From assembly GCA_001986395.2 (NCBI GenBank), contig MQVO02000245.1, positions 1 to 13,373 of the forward strand: 13,373 nucleotides of DNA, in the 5' to 3' direction. Made by a program: the position numbers and the translations under genes. Shown piece by piece: positions 7,633-13,373 of the stretch. The notes beneath the pieces are model-generated. The model saw only the letters and a list, made by a program, of their open reading frames with translations, had not been told where the DNA came from and did not search any database. The first letter of the stretch is position 1, and the number at the start of each line of letters is the position of its first letter. The DNA is from Irpex lacteus. Lineage: Eukaryota; Basidiomycota; Agaricomycetes; Polyporales; Irpicaceae.

Positions 7633-7954
7633 CGGACCGCCGGACTGATTGGATTTTTGCGGTTACTGACTTTAGCAGAAAAATAAAACAAATGCGTTAC
7701 GAAGAAGCCTGCTTACAAAGTAATGGAAAAGAACTTGATGCCTTCCTTTTTTTTATAAAAAAAAAGGGAAGTAGAGAATGATATTGTGGATTTATTTGAA
7801 AAAAAACGGTGTGATTAGTAATGAGGATGCTAAAACAAGGAAACAGCAAATAAAACGTAACGAATCCATGTGCCAGAATAATAGTAAAGAGATTAAATCT
7901 AAAATATTTAGCTCTTTAAAACAGTTAAATGATATACGTAACAACAGAAAATAA
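7625..7954 (+). pseudogene. Lysine-rich unassigned frame, broken by a SIR-2 hairpin
   Basis: Protein-like segments on one strand in different frames: TDWIFAVTDFSRKIKQMRYE, then EACLQSNGKELDAF up to the T/A hairpin at 7745-7767, then VENDIVDLFEKK, then ISNEDAKTRKQQIKRNESMC and QNNSKEIKSKIFSSLKQLN ending RNNRK and TAA at 7952. The last part is also open from an ATG at 7778 (58 codons). The hairpin falls inside the frame and shifts it. I do not recognise the product; it is basic and mostly helical in composition, so an RNA- or DNA-binding protein is possible. Confidence 0.5.
7745..7767. repeat. SIR-2 palindrome inside a reading frame
   Basis: CC, eight T, AT, nine A, GG. It interrupts the frame between GKELDA and VENDIVDL. 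Skipping it leaves a plausible continuous protein, as expected for an insertion. Confidence 0.8.
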
Positions 7955-8061
7955 GTATTAAGATAAAGCTATTGAAATTAATAGCCTTAATAAACCCCAC
8001 CACCGTGGTGGGCGATAAATAATTTAATGTGTTACTAATTTTCTTTTTATTTATTAAAATT

Positions 8062-8288
8062 TTAGAACCCCCTTTTTTGGCTACATAAGAATCTAAAGTT
8101 AATGAGACTCAATCTACTAAATCTGATGTGATTGTTCATCCTAGAGAAGAAGTTAAAACTGAGGGGAAGTTAATAGTGAAGCTAAATCAGAGGTTAAATT
8201 GAAGGTGAACAAATCGAAGAAACTTACAGAGTTGAACTACATCAAGTACGTGCGAGGGGAGTTCTTAAGCATAAGGTATTCTATCTAG
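8062..8288 (+). pseudogene. Unassigned charged, low-complexity frame with a frameshift
   Basis: Reads ESKVNETQSTKSDVIVHPRE then EVKTE. After a one-base shift in the G run at about 8161-8166 it continues EVNSEAKSEVKLKVNKSKK and LTELNYIKYVRGEFLSIRYS to TAG at 8286. An in-frame TAA precedes ESKV. It is rich in Lys, Glu, Ser and Thr and is probably a disordered segment. It contains no domain I know. The frameshift and missing start mark it as a remnant. Confidence 0.45.
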
Positions 8289-8455
8289 ACAGACACTAGA
8301 TAAGAATAAAATTTTATTGGAAGGATAGCAAGTTCGCACCTGTTGATTCTTAGTGGTTTGGGCCACGGAAACCGTCTTATTCTAATGTAAACCCTAACCC
8401 ACTTTCATACACTAGCCTCCCTTTATTTCCTTTTTATTAAAAAAGGGGTAAAGTA
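8289..8455. other. Spacer between remnants
   Basis: No supported gene. A short GGTTT...AAACC hairpin lies near 8351-8369, and a SIR-2 copy at 8429-8446. This is the 3' flank of the minus-strand nad5 remnant. Confidence 0.4.
8429..8446. repeat. SIR-2 palindrome, short copy
   Basis: CCTTTTTATTAAAAAAGG, a shorter member of the T-run/A-run hairpin family, just past the 3' end of the nad5 remnant. Confidence 0.65.
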
Positions 8456-9151
8456 TATTCAGTTTCAATAAAGGAATTAGTATGTGGGAACCCCATAGTT
8501 AAATTAAATACAACATTATCTCTATCATAACCTAATAATATACTAAATATAGTTAAAATAGACAAAGGTATTGTCATATTAGTACTTTAATGTTTATGTC
8601 CATATAGACATTTATTCCCACGTGGATTATTATATAATGTTAAATATTATACTCTTAATGAATATATTGCTGTGAATGTAGCTGATGCTGTAGTAATATA
8701 AGACATATATATCCACATACAGTACAAATTCCATATAATGATTATAATTATCTGAACTATAGTAACCTCTTAGACCAGGCAAAGGGATTAAAGGCTATTA
8801 ACATAGTAGTATTACTAATTGATAAATATTCTATTAATACTCCAAATTTACGCATATATTGAGTTTCTGACATATATAACCAGCTGACAGAAATAAAAAT
8901 GCTTTAAAGAAAGCATGACAATACCCCAAAAACACTAGTAATTATAAATAATTCTAACTAGTTTTTTTGGAAGAAGAGAGATTACTAAAACATATGCACT
9001 TACCCTTATAGCTAACATCATCATGCTTAATTGAGAGATAATAGATAAAGCTATTACTCTTTTTATATCATTAAATACTACTGCTATTAAACCACTTATA
9101 TATGTAGTAAACCCAGCTAATCATAATATAACTAATCATACCAATAAAAAT
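8456..9151 (-). pseudogene. nad5: nad5 (NADH dehydrogenase subunit 5) remnant, C-terminal half
   Basis: NAD5 is a proton-pumping membrane subunit of respiratory complex I. Minus-strand segments in order: WLAGFTTYISGLIAVVFNDI, KRVIALSIISQLSMMMLAI, SAYVLVISLL, a SIR-1 insertion (8924-8970), CHAFFKAFLFLSAG, a frameshift, MSETQYMRKFGVLIEYLSIS, NTTMLIAF, a further frameshift, NNPRGNKCLYGHKH, MTIPLSILTIFSILLGY and TNSFIETEY. These follow the NAD5 order from the conserved KKVIA.ST.SQLG and HAFFKALLFL motifs to the C-terminal region. The frame needs TGA = Trp at two places near the upstream end. There are at least three frameshifts and an internal stop, so it cannot encode a working subunit. The 5' half is absent. 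The frameshifts could in principle be sequencing errors, but the 47-bp insertion is not. Confidence 0.85.
8924..8970 (+). repeat. SIR-1 palindrome inserted in nad5
   Basis: CCCCAAAAACACTAG, middle TAATTATAAATAATTCTAA, CTAGTTTTTTTGG. At 47 bp it shifts the nad5 frame. Without it the flanking codons join as SAYVLVISLL then YCHAFFKA, the length expected for NAD5. I see no target-site duplication. Confidence 0.9.
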
Positions 9152-9187
9152 ACACTAGGAATTAGAAATAATTCTTAGCGTTTTTTT
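9141..9187 (+). repeat. SIR-1-like palindrome, degenerate, at the nad5 breakpoint
   Basis: AAAAATACACTAGGAATTAG then AAATAATTCTTAGCGTTTTTTT keeps the SIR-1 middle but has lost the CCCC and GGGG ends. The recognisable nad5 sequence stops here, so the element marks the breakpoint. Confidence 0.65.
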
Positions 9188-9229
9188 ATTATTTTATTGT
9201 GTATACTTTTTTATAACTTTTTATTTTAT

Positions 9230-9355
9230 TTATTCATTTGTTGAATCAGTTGTAGGTTTAGCTGATTTATCAGCACTAGGACTAGTAGATTCTGTCGCAG
9301 CTGGATTAGAGGTATCTGTAGTAGTGTTAGGTTTAGGTACAGAATCCTTATAGGC
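9230..9355 (-). pseudogene. Low-complexity Ser/Thr/Pro-rich C-terminal fragment, unassigned
   Basis: A minus-strand frame reads KDSVPKPNTTTDTSNPAATE, then STSPSADKSAKPTTDSTNE and TAA. There is no start codon, and a stop lies just upstream (9356-9358). Composition is that of a disordered tail, so it is probably the end of a lost larger protein. A longer frame on the same strand (9226-9471) overlaps tRNA-Arg and is not real. Confidence 0.4.
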
Positions 9356-9394
9356 TTAATAAAAATAAAGAGATAATGGATTAAGAAATTTATT

Positions 9395-9467
9395 AGTATC
9401 TTATTGGACTCGAACCAATATAATATGTTTCGTAAACATATACTACTACCAATTAAGCTAAAGATAC
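9395..9467 (-). tRNA. trnR(acg): tRNA-Arg (ACG)
   Basis: A 73-nt cloverleaf. The acceptor is GTATCTT/AAGATAC, the anticodon stem TATGT/ACATA closes the loop TTACGAA (anticodon ACG), and the T stem ATTGG/CCAAT closes TTCGAGT. The D stem is weak (GCT/AGT). Sliding the acceptor by one base gives AGTATCT/AGATACT, so the ends could each move by one. It is isolated from the other tRNAs and surrounded by pseudogenes, yet its arms are intact. Confidence 0.85.
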
Positions 9468-9645
9468 TCAACTCTAATTTAAATAAATAAATAAATTTTT
9501 GAGGACGTGAGCGTCCTCCTCCCGGCTCTAACGTTTAGCACAAATCTAAGATATTCTTTTTTATTTAATACATAGATATAAATAAGCTTGTAAGCAAAAT
9601 ATATTCCTTTTCCGTGTATATTATTTGCTTACATAGCTTACACTA

Positions 9646-9980
9646 TGGATTGCTTTAATAAATTTTTTTTTACTGAAACATGATAAACACCAATATCTGT
9701 GGCAGCTTGTCTTACTAGGGTAGATAGTCTATTCGTTTGTGAAAACATTTGTGACTTCCCTTTTTTTTTATTAAAAAAAAAAGGATAGAGTGTGCCTTAG
9801 CAAGACTATACTTAAGCATACGAGCCCTATCTTTTTCCTTTAATTCTTCGGAACGATTATGGTTACTCTCACTAATTTTAGCTCTACCCTCTTCAGATAA
9901 AGTATGAACTTTAGTATAATAGGCTTCTTTCATCTTAGCTATAGTCTATTTAAAATTTAGTATAACCTAAAGAGCTTCCT
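9646..9980 (-). pseudogene. GIY-YIG-type homing endonuclease, C-terminal remnant (NUMOD3 and NUMOD1 repeats)
   Basis: On the minus strand, GSSLGYT precedes HTLSEEGRAKISESNHNRSE and KDRARMLKYSLAKAHS, a match to the NUMOD3 DNA-binding repeat (of the form S.E...KIS...). After a SIR-2 hairpin (9759-9784) and a frame change comes MFSQTNRLSTLVRQAATDIG then VYHVSVKKNLLKQSIV and a stop, a match to the NUMOD1 helix-turn-helix repeat. These modules form the DNA-binding tail of intron-encoded GIY-YIG (or HNH) nucleases. The catalytic domain is missing. The upstream end lies against a SIR-1 copy (10001). An ATG at 9933 begins an accidental 72-codon frame that should not be taken as a gene. Confidence 0.7.
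9759..9784. repeat. SIR-2 palindrome inside an endonuclease remnant
   Basis: CC, nine T, ATT, ten A, GG. It separates the NUMOD3-like and NUMOD1-like parts of one endonuclease tail and changes the frame between them. Confidence 0.8.
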
Positions 9981-10000
9981 GCTTTTTTTAAAGTATTCTA

Positions 10001-10070
10001 CTAAAAAAAACTAGGACCCAGCCCACAAAGTGGATTGGATTGTGGACAGAAATAATTAGTTTTTTTGGAG
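10001..10070 (+). repeat. SIR-1 palindrome with a larger nested hairpin in its loop
   Basis: The left arm CTAAAAAAAACTAGGA and right part GAAATAATTAGTTTTTTTGGAG match SIR-1. The middle instead holds CCCAGCCCACAAAG, TGGATTGGA and TTGTGGAC, where CCACAA pairs with TTGTGG. This gives a hairpin within a hairpin. It lies between the endonuclease remnant and the nad6 remnant. Confidence 0.8.
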
Positions 10071-10075
10071 TTTAG

Positions 10076-10440
10076 AAAAAGGGCTTTATCTTAAAATCAT
10101 TTACTTTTCAGCTTATGATAGAATGTTCTAGTTTAAGCACTATTGAAACGATAACAAGTAACATAGCTTGATGTGTATAGAGCTAAACCAATACTTTGAA
10201 TTTGATTACAATTATTTATAATAGGTGTTGCAGATGATCCTGTTATGCTTGTATTAAGGCTTAAGTTAAAATGATTTAGATCTTTACCTTACTCTGTGAT
10301 GTATGAGCCTAGGAAAAGGGTTCCTGTTTTATTATTATTAGTTAAGTAAGAGTTTGAAACATGTTACCCTCAGCTCCGTGTTCAGAAGAGGAATAACTTG
10401 AATTTACAATTAGAATAGTGTAAATAATCAATTTAACCAT
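10076..10440 (-). pseudogene. nad6: Probable nad6 (NADH dehydrogenase subunit 6) remnant
   Basis: NAD6 is a small membrane subunit of complex I. The best evidence is near the C terminus: ITGSSATPIINNCNQIQSIG then LALYTS, followed after a shift by LLVIVSIVLKLEHSIISW. This resembles the fungal NAD6 ending QSIG..LYT...WLI...LLL.MVG. Upstream segments MVKLIIYTILIVNSSYSS, EHGAEGNMF and TGTLFLGSYI are protein-like but not diagnostic. At least one stop (TAA at GSYITE) and two frameshifts are present. The fragment begins exactly at the SIR-1 element at 10442. The C-terminal similarity is from memory, so another hydrophobic mitochondrial gene is possible. Confidence 0.55.
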
Positions 10441-10441
10441 A

Positions 10442-10521
10442 ACCCTAAAAAACTAATTAATTATCCCGGTATTATTAAAATTTAATTAAATTAAATTTTA
10501 ATTAGAGCCTAGTTTTTTTGT
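10442..10521. repeat. SIR-1-related palindrome with an AT-rich loop
   Basis: CCCTAAAAAACTAATTAATT on the left and GCCTAGTTTTTTTGTTG on the right are degenerate arms. Between them is a second palindrome, AAAATTTAATTAAATTAAATTTTAAT in type. It abuts the 5' end of the nad6 remnant. Confidence 0.65.
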
Positions 10522-10747
10522 TGAGGAATGGTAGGAGTAAATAAAAATACATTAATGATCCTCCCAAATTAAAAATAAATAAACCCTCGTCCGAGGGTAA
10601 CTATATATAAATTTAATATCTGAACTAACAAAGAATATAACTTATATATTTAATTATCTTTTCTTTAAAATTATTTTTTTTTTATAAATAAATGATTAAC
10701 AATACTATGGTTGTACTGGCACCATTCCATTTGGGGTCTATTTTTTA
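10522..10747. other. AT-rich spacer
   Basis: No supported gene. A small hairpin CCCTCGTCCGAGGG lies near 10583-10596, downstream of the 110-aa ORF on its strand. Confidence 0.4.
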
Positions 10748-11080
10748 TTATTTTTTTATATCTAGCTCCTCAGATTTAAGCACTTTAATAATATGTTTAA
10801 TTCTGTTAAAACTTAAATAATATTGATAACAAGTAAAAATAAAGGCAAAAAATAAAGCTATATATAAAATGTAAATAGGATTATTTATATAACTGTTTGA
10901 TAGTAATAATAAGAAACTAGTTCCACCTAAAAATCTTAATGTTCTTATGAAAAATGTAGAATTTAATTTAATTAAATTATCAGGTAGTGTTGGAGTTGAA
11001 TACCCTTTTTTTACCCCAATAATTAGCCTAGATAAAATACTGATTTGATTTAATTTTTGGATTTTATTTAATTTTTGCAT
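10748..11080 (-). CDS. Small predicted membrane protein, 110 aa (hypothetical)
   Basis: An intact ATG-to-TAA frame among decayed genes. The N-terminal part is basic (KLNKIQKLNQ), then comes IGVKKGYSTPTLPDNLIKLN (21-40) and two hydrophobic segments: about 50-61 (LGGTSFLLLLSN) and 67-89 (NPIYILYIALFFAFIFTCYQ and following). The C-terminal tail is charged (KVLKSEELDIKK). This looks like a short two-helix membrane protein. I recall uncharacterised small proteins with a GYSTPTLP-type motif in agaricomycete mitochondrial genomes, but cannot check that here. Function unknown. No standard mitochondrial gene fits. The preserved frame and coherent topology argue that it is a real gene. Confidence 0.65.
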   Translation of the reverse strand: MQKLNKIQKLNQISILSRLIIGVKKGYSTPTLPDNLIKLNSTFFIRTLRFLGGTSFLLLLSNSYINNPIYILYIALFFAFIFTCYQYYLSFNRIKHIIKVLKSEELDIKK

Positions 11081-11452
11081 AATATTTATGAAATTAAATA
11101 TACTACTAAAAATCTATATATAAAATTTTTTTTTTATACATAAATAAAGATAGTATTAATGTACTTAGATAATTAAAATTTTTATACTTAGCTTCTTTCC
11201 TTTTTTTAATAAAAAGGTATATACTTAAAAATAGTTAATTATCATTTAACAATCCACTTAAGAAATAATATACATACGTTTTTATTTTTTCTCAGGTCCT
11301 GATAATTAAGTGTTTTAAAATAAGATACAATATTTATGAATGTTAATATACTACACTAAAATAATTATTTTATTATTTTGTATCTCAATTAATAATAGTG
11401 CTTCTTTTAAGATTTCAATTTTATATTATTTTAATATTTCCTAAATCCCTGA
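11081..11452. other. AT-rich spacer, no supported gene
   Basis: Mostly A/T runs. It holds a SIR-2 copy at 11199-11217. No open frame of note and no foldable tRNA in it. Confidence 0.4.
11199..11217. repeat. SIR-2 palindrome, short copy
   Basis: CCTTTTTTTAATAAAAAGG, in spacer between the 110-aa ORF and the tRNA-like relic. Confidence 0.65.
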
Positions 11453-11523
11453 TGCGAGTTAATGTAATGGAAAGCATAAGAGCCTGGTAAGCTCATAGAG
11501 TATATCCAATTCAGACACTCTAT
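11453..11523 (+). pseudogene. Degenerate tRNA-like relic
   Basis: TGCGAGTTAATGTAATGG then AAAGCATA resembles the 5' half of a mitochondrial tRNA with its D arm. AGAGC/GCTCA would be an anticodon stem (one A-A mismatch) around the loop CTGGTAA (anticodon GGT, Thr). The 3' half (TATATCCAATTCAGACACTC) does not form a proper T stem, and the acceptor ends do not match beyond GAGT/ACTC. GGU is not a usual fungal mitochondrial anticodon, so identity is uncertain. A decayed Gly- or Asp-type tRNA is as likely. Confidence 0.35.
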
Positions 11524-11543
11524 TCTTTCTTCTTTAATTATAA

Positions 11544-11690
11544 TTAATTTCTTTTGGTTAGTAACCTTTGTGGAACGATAGTGGAACCTTGGTCCCCACC
11601 TTCCCCACCTTCACCACCTTCATCTATTTCCTTACGTGCCTCTATTTCGATTTTACCATACCTCGAGTCATTACCTGAGCCATGAATTAG
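11544..11690 (-). pseudogene. Glu/Gly-rich frame fragment, unassigned
   Basis: A 48-codon minus-strand frame without a start reads LIHGSGNDSRYGKIEIEARK, then EIDEGGEGGEGGDQGSTIVP and QRLLTKRN before TAA. The EGG repeats come from a GGTGAAGGTGGGGA-type tandem in the DNA. Another protein-like stretch (KLSNCREHLKAILTKCVR) lies in the same frame upstream of a TAA at 11691. It is probably the end of a lost protein. No family recognised. Confidence 0.35.
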
Positions 11691-11815
11691 TTACCTAACA
11701 CATTTAGTTAAAATAGCTTTAAGGTGTTCCCGACAATTTGATAGTTTTTAGCAATAGGTTTCCTTTTGCTAGAGGCCAAGTAAAGTTTCTCACACCTTAC
11801 CCTAAATCTTACCTT

Positions 11816-12072
11816 TTAATTAATCTCTAAAGCAACACTATAAAAATATAATCCTTTATACTCTTTATGAGTATCTAAATACCTGCTAATTGTTTTAGCA
11901 CTCATTTTTAATTCTTTAGTTGCTTCTAATTTAGAACTAAAAGTAGGTTTATTATCATTTAGCAATATAAATTTATTGTTAACACTTTTGTATACCCATA
12001 CAGAAACAGTTTAATTAACAGCCTTTTTAATATTATTTAATAATAAATCTTTTTCTGCTTTGTTTAACCCTT
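11816..12072 (-). pseudogene. Intron-encoded endonuclease C-terminal remnant (NUMOD1/IENR1-type repeat)
   Basis: The frame reads GLNKAEKDLLLNNIKKAVN, an in-frame TAA (probably a Lys codon once), then TVSVWVYKSVNNKF, NKPTFSSKLEATKELKMSAK and TISRYLDTHKEYKGLYFYS. The pattern V.VY then F.S..EA...L..S..TI.RYL.T...YKG.YF is the IENR1/NUMOD1 helix-turn-helix repeat at the C terminus of GIY-YIG and HNH homing endonucleases. The catalytic domain is absent, cut off where a divergent palindrome begins (12073). This is a second endonuclease tail, distinct in sequence from the one at 9646-9980. Confidence 0.7.
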
Positions 12073-12117
12073 CCCCCCAAATTTAATTTATTTTTAGTTT
12101 TTGCTACTTTTTTGGGG
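12073..12117. repeat. Divergent SIR-1-like palindrome
   Basis: CCCCCCAAATTTAATTTA on the left and CTACTTTTTTGGGG on the right, with TTTTTAG and TTTTTG between. Only the C-run/G-run ends and the T run match SIR-1 well. It marks the upstream breakpoint of the endonuclease remnant. Confidence 0.45.
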
Positions 12118-12262
12118 TGGGACTGGCAAACAGACTCTAACTGGTAAATGTGGCTAATGTAATGTAATATGTTCTACTCTTGATTAATTTATATCCTCTA
12201 ACTAAACTCTTCTCTTTATTTTTATTTTGGCTCCCCACAAAGAATAATTTTATTCTTTATTT

Positions 12263-12365
12263 AGTTAAGTTCAATAGCATCCTTTAGGTAGCTTTATGTT
12301 AGCACACAGAATACTAAGCTTGAGTTAAACTTACTGCTAGTTCTAGACCAACTAGTCCAACAAAT
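12263..12365 (-). pseudogene. atp6: atp6 (ATP synthase subunit a) C-terminal remnant
   Basis: ATP6 forms the proton channel of the F0 part of ATP synthase. The minus strand reads GLVGLELAVSLTQA, a one-base deletion, VFCVLT, a second deletion, then YLKDAIELN before a stop. This is the conserved end of fungal ATP6 (LE..VA..QAYVF..LT..YL.D). Only about 33 codons remain. The upstream end is cut exactly at a SIR-1 copy (12366). Its two frameshifts and truncation make it non-functional. Confidence 0.8.
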
Positions 12366-12411
12366 CCCCAAAAAACTAGTTAGAATTATTTCTAATTCCT
12401 AGTTTTTTGGG
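12366..12411 (-). repeat. SIR-1 palindrome, full copy, reverse orientation
   Basis: CCCCAAAAAACTAG, middle TTAGAATTATTTCTAATTC, CTAGTTTTTTGGG. It is almost exactly the reverse complement of the copy in rns. It lies at the breakpoint of the atp6 remnant. Confidence 0.95.
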
Positions 12412-12690
12412 TTAAGCGTATGGAATTAGTAAAAGATTAATATAAATAAATTAAATAAAAGTTTTTTTGGGAGAACTATTTAAAATTAATACCATTTTTC
12501 TTTTCTTTTAATTTTATTTTAAATAAAAAGTAAGATAAATTATTTAGGGAGAGGACCTGACATGTAACAATTGATACTCTAACCAATAATCGGAAAACTA
12601 GAAATCAGGGATTAGTATTGCATAATAAATTCAAATGAGTTGGTACAAAAGAGATAAATTAAATTTATTTATAGAGGAGATATAAGAATA
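12412..12690. other. Spacer or intron tail; no supported gene
   Basis: Includes a half SIR-1 (GTTTTTTTGGGAG at 12461-12473). A minus-strand stretch (12545-12630) reads NLLCNTNP, TGA, FLVFRLLVRVSIVTCQVLS, which is protein-like if TGA = Trp but unassigned. It could be the 3' part of the cob intron or another relic. Confidence 0.35.
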
Positions 12691-12754
12691 ATAAAAAGAA
12701 ATAATTTGTTTTATTTTATATATAAAAAAAAAGGATAAAGGGAAGGGTAAAGGG

Positions 12755-13093
12755 GAGTATAACTATCTCTTTCAACTGAAGAGGCTGACCATTAACTTAA
12801 ATTTAAATTAGATTATAGCGTAACCAGTCTCTGAAGATTCCATAACAATAGACATTGAACTGTGTAAAATACCACAGATATTCTTAACATTTACCATAGA
12901 ATGTTACTGCCTATCTCCTGAGATAATTTTATTTATATTTGTAGGAAGAGCATATAAAAATATATTTTTATTAATCTTTTTTTATTAAAAAGGAGGGGGA
13001 GGACAAAAAAAAGGAAGCAGGGACAGATATAGGTTTCGTATAATCTCTTTTGATCTCTACGAAATATTCCCGGAATATATGGACATTATGTTT
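12755..13093 (-). other. Group I intron remnant downstream of the cob exon
   Basis: The intron would start at 13093, after the exon end CTTGGAT. Intron bases GTCC (13082-13085) can pair with exon GGAT, putting the conserved U-G pair at the 5' splice site (P1). TTTCGTA/TACGAAA (about 13040-13066) makes a P2-like hairpin. TTCAGAGACTGG (minus strand, near 12825-12837) resembles the conserved R element, and AAGAGATAGTTA (12760-12771) the S element that pairs with it in P7. The P7 match is weak, so the ribozyme is probably degenerate. No downstream cob exon is found, so the 3' end is unknown. Confidence 0.5.
12976..12993. repeat. SIR-2 palindrome in the cob intron
   Basis: CTTTTTTTATTAAAAAGG, a shorter copy of the T-run/A-run hairpin, within the 5' part of the presumed intron. 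Confidence 0.6.
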
Positions 13094-13373
13094 ATCCAAG
13101 GAAAGCAATAGCCATCATAAGAACAAGGATGATTACACAATAGACCATGGTAGAATCCGTGGAGCCTTGTATGATCCGTAGTATAGACCTCGAGCGATGT
13201 GTAGGTATACAAAGATGAAGAAGAATGAAGCTACATTAGCGTGGATGTATCGAATCAACCATCCGTAGTTTACGTCTCGCATAATCGCAGGTGTTTAAAT
13301 AACTCGTTAGTTTTGCAGTGTAGAATAGAAGCTGTATCGGCCTAGGTAAGCCTTCCCTGTGTCAATGTTACGA
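13094..13373 (-). pseudogene. cob: cob (cytochrome b) exon remnant, truncated by the window edge
   Basis: Cytochrome b is the haem-bearing core subunit of complex III. The minus strand reads [20 protein letters not shown] then [20 protein letters not shown] and PRILPWSI (13282 to about 13140), a one-base deletion, then [14 protein letters not shown] to 13094. The haem-ligand histidines of helix B would lie in the missing or degraded part. Upstream of MRDV (13283-13373) the match dissolves into several shifts around what should be LAMHY...VEHI. Exon 1 ends within the GYVLPWGQ motif, at a known fungal cob intron site. The exon uses C-ending codons (TAC, ATC, CAC, TTC) much more than the nad5 remnant. 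Confidence 0.85.

Noticed and set aside
8389..8402. Telomere-like AAACCCTAACCC
   Set aside because: Occurs once, not in tandem, in the interior of the window.
9226..9471. 81-codon minus-strand frame
   Set aside because: It runs through tRNA-Arg and overlaps a better frame; composition is not protein-like.
1178..12411. CRISPR array from the recurring ~47-bp repeats
   Set aside because: Spacing is irregular, orientation varies, copies lie inside genes, and this is mitochondrial DNA.
1..13373. A nuclear copy of mitochondrial DNA (NUMT)
   Set aside because: The intact 2.2-kb RT frame, rns and five well-folded tRNAs argue against uniform decay. It cannot be fully excluded without flanking sequence.
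7116..13373. All frameshifts as sequencing errors of a noisy assembly
   Set aside because: The RT gene and the 110-aa ORF have none over about 2.6 kb, and fragments are truncated at palindromes. Single shifts next to homopolymers could still be errors.

Overview
The window is fungal mitochondrial DNA, most likely from a basidiomycete. The background is strongly AT-rich. A complete small-subunit rRNA gene carries the standard fungal mitochondrial MS1 primer site without a mismatch (564-588) and the MS2 site with one (1106-1127). A compact tRNA cluster lies on the minus strand, and the protein remnants are mitochondrial (cob, nad5, nad6, atp6). In the nad5 remnant TGA stands where Trp is expected, so the mitochondrial code with TGA = Trp applies. 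Reading with the standard code hides or cuts several open frames here.

Layout. 1-220 is AT-rich spacer. About 222-1922 is rns (+). 1923-2830 is spacer with a cluster of copies of a ~47-bp palindrome. 2829-3125 is an unusually GC-rich, hairpin-rich block, and 3181-3345 is a second structured stretch. 3470-5725 (-) is an intact reverse transcriptase gene that gains 91 codons if its TGA is read as Trp. 5883-6392 (+) is a broken unknown frame. 6516-6953 (-) holds four tRNAs, in transcription order Leu(UAA), Met(CAU), Glu(UUC), Gln(UUG). 7116-12365 is a graveyard: pieces of LAGLIDADG and GIY-YIG homing endonucleases, nad5, nad6, atp6 and several unassigned frames, mostly on the minus strand. One tRNA-Arg(ACG) and one intact small membrane-protein ORF (110 aa) sit among them. 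13094-13373 (-) is a frameshifted cob exon running off the window, followed by a group I intron remnant.

Two families of small palindromes run through the window. SIR-1 (arms CCCCAAAAAACTAG / CTAGTTTTTTGGGG) occurs about a dozen times in both orientations, inside rns, inside the nad5 remnant and at the edges of many gene fragments. SIR-2 (CC-T8-A8-GG type) occurs at least six times, twice inside endonuclease-like frames. One SIR-1 copy sits in nad5 so cleanly that leaving it out restores the expected alignment, so these look like mobile insertions rather than ancestral hairpins.

Of the larger protein genes, only the reverse transcriptase and the 110-aa ORF are unbroken. The working copies of cob, nad5, nad6 and atp6 are presumably elsewhere in the mitochondrial genome. 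The intact RT among decayed neighbours, next to structured sequence with no recognisable group II ribozyme, is the most interesting part of the window.
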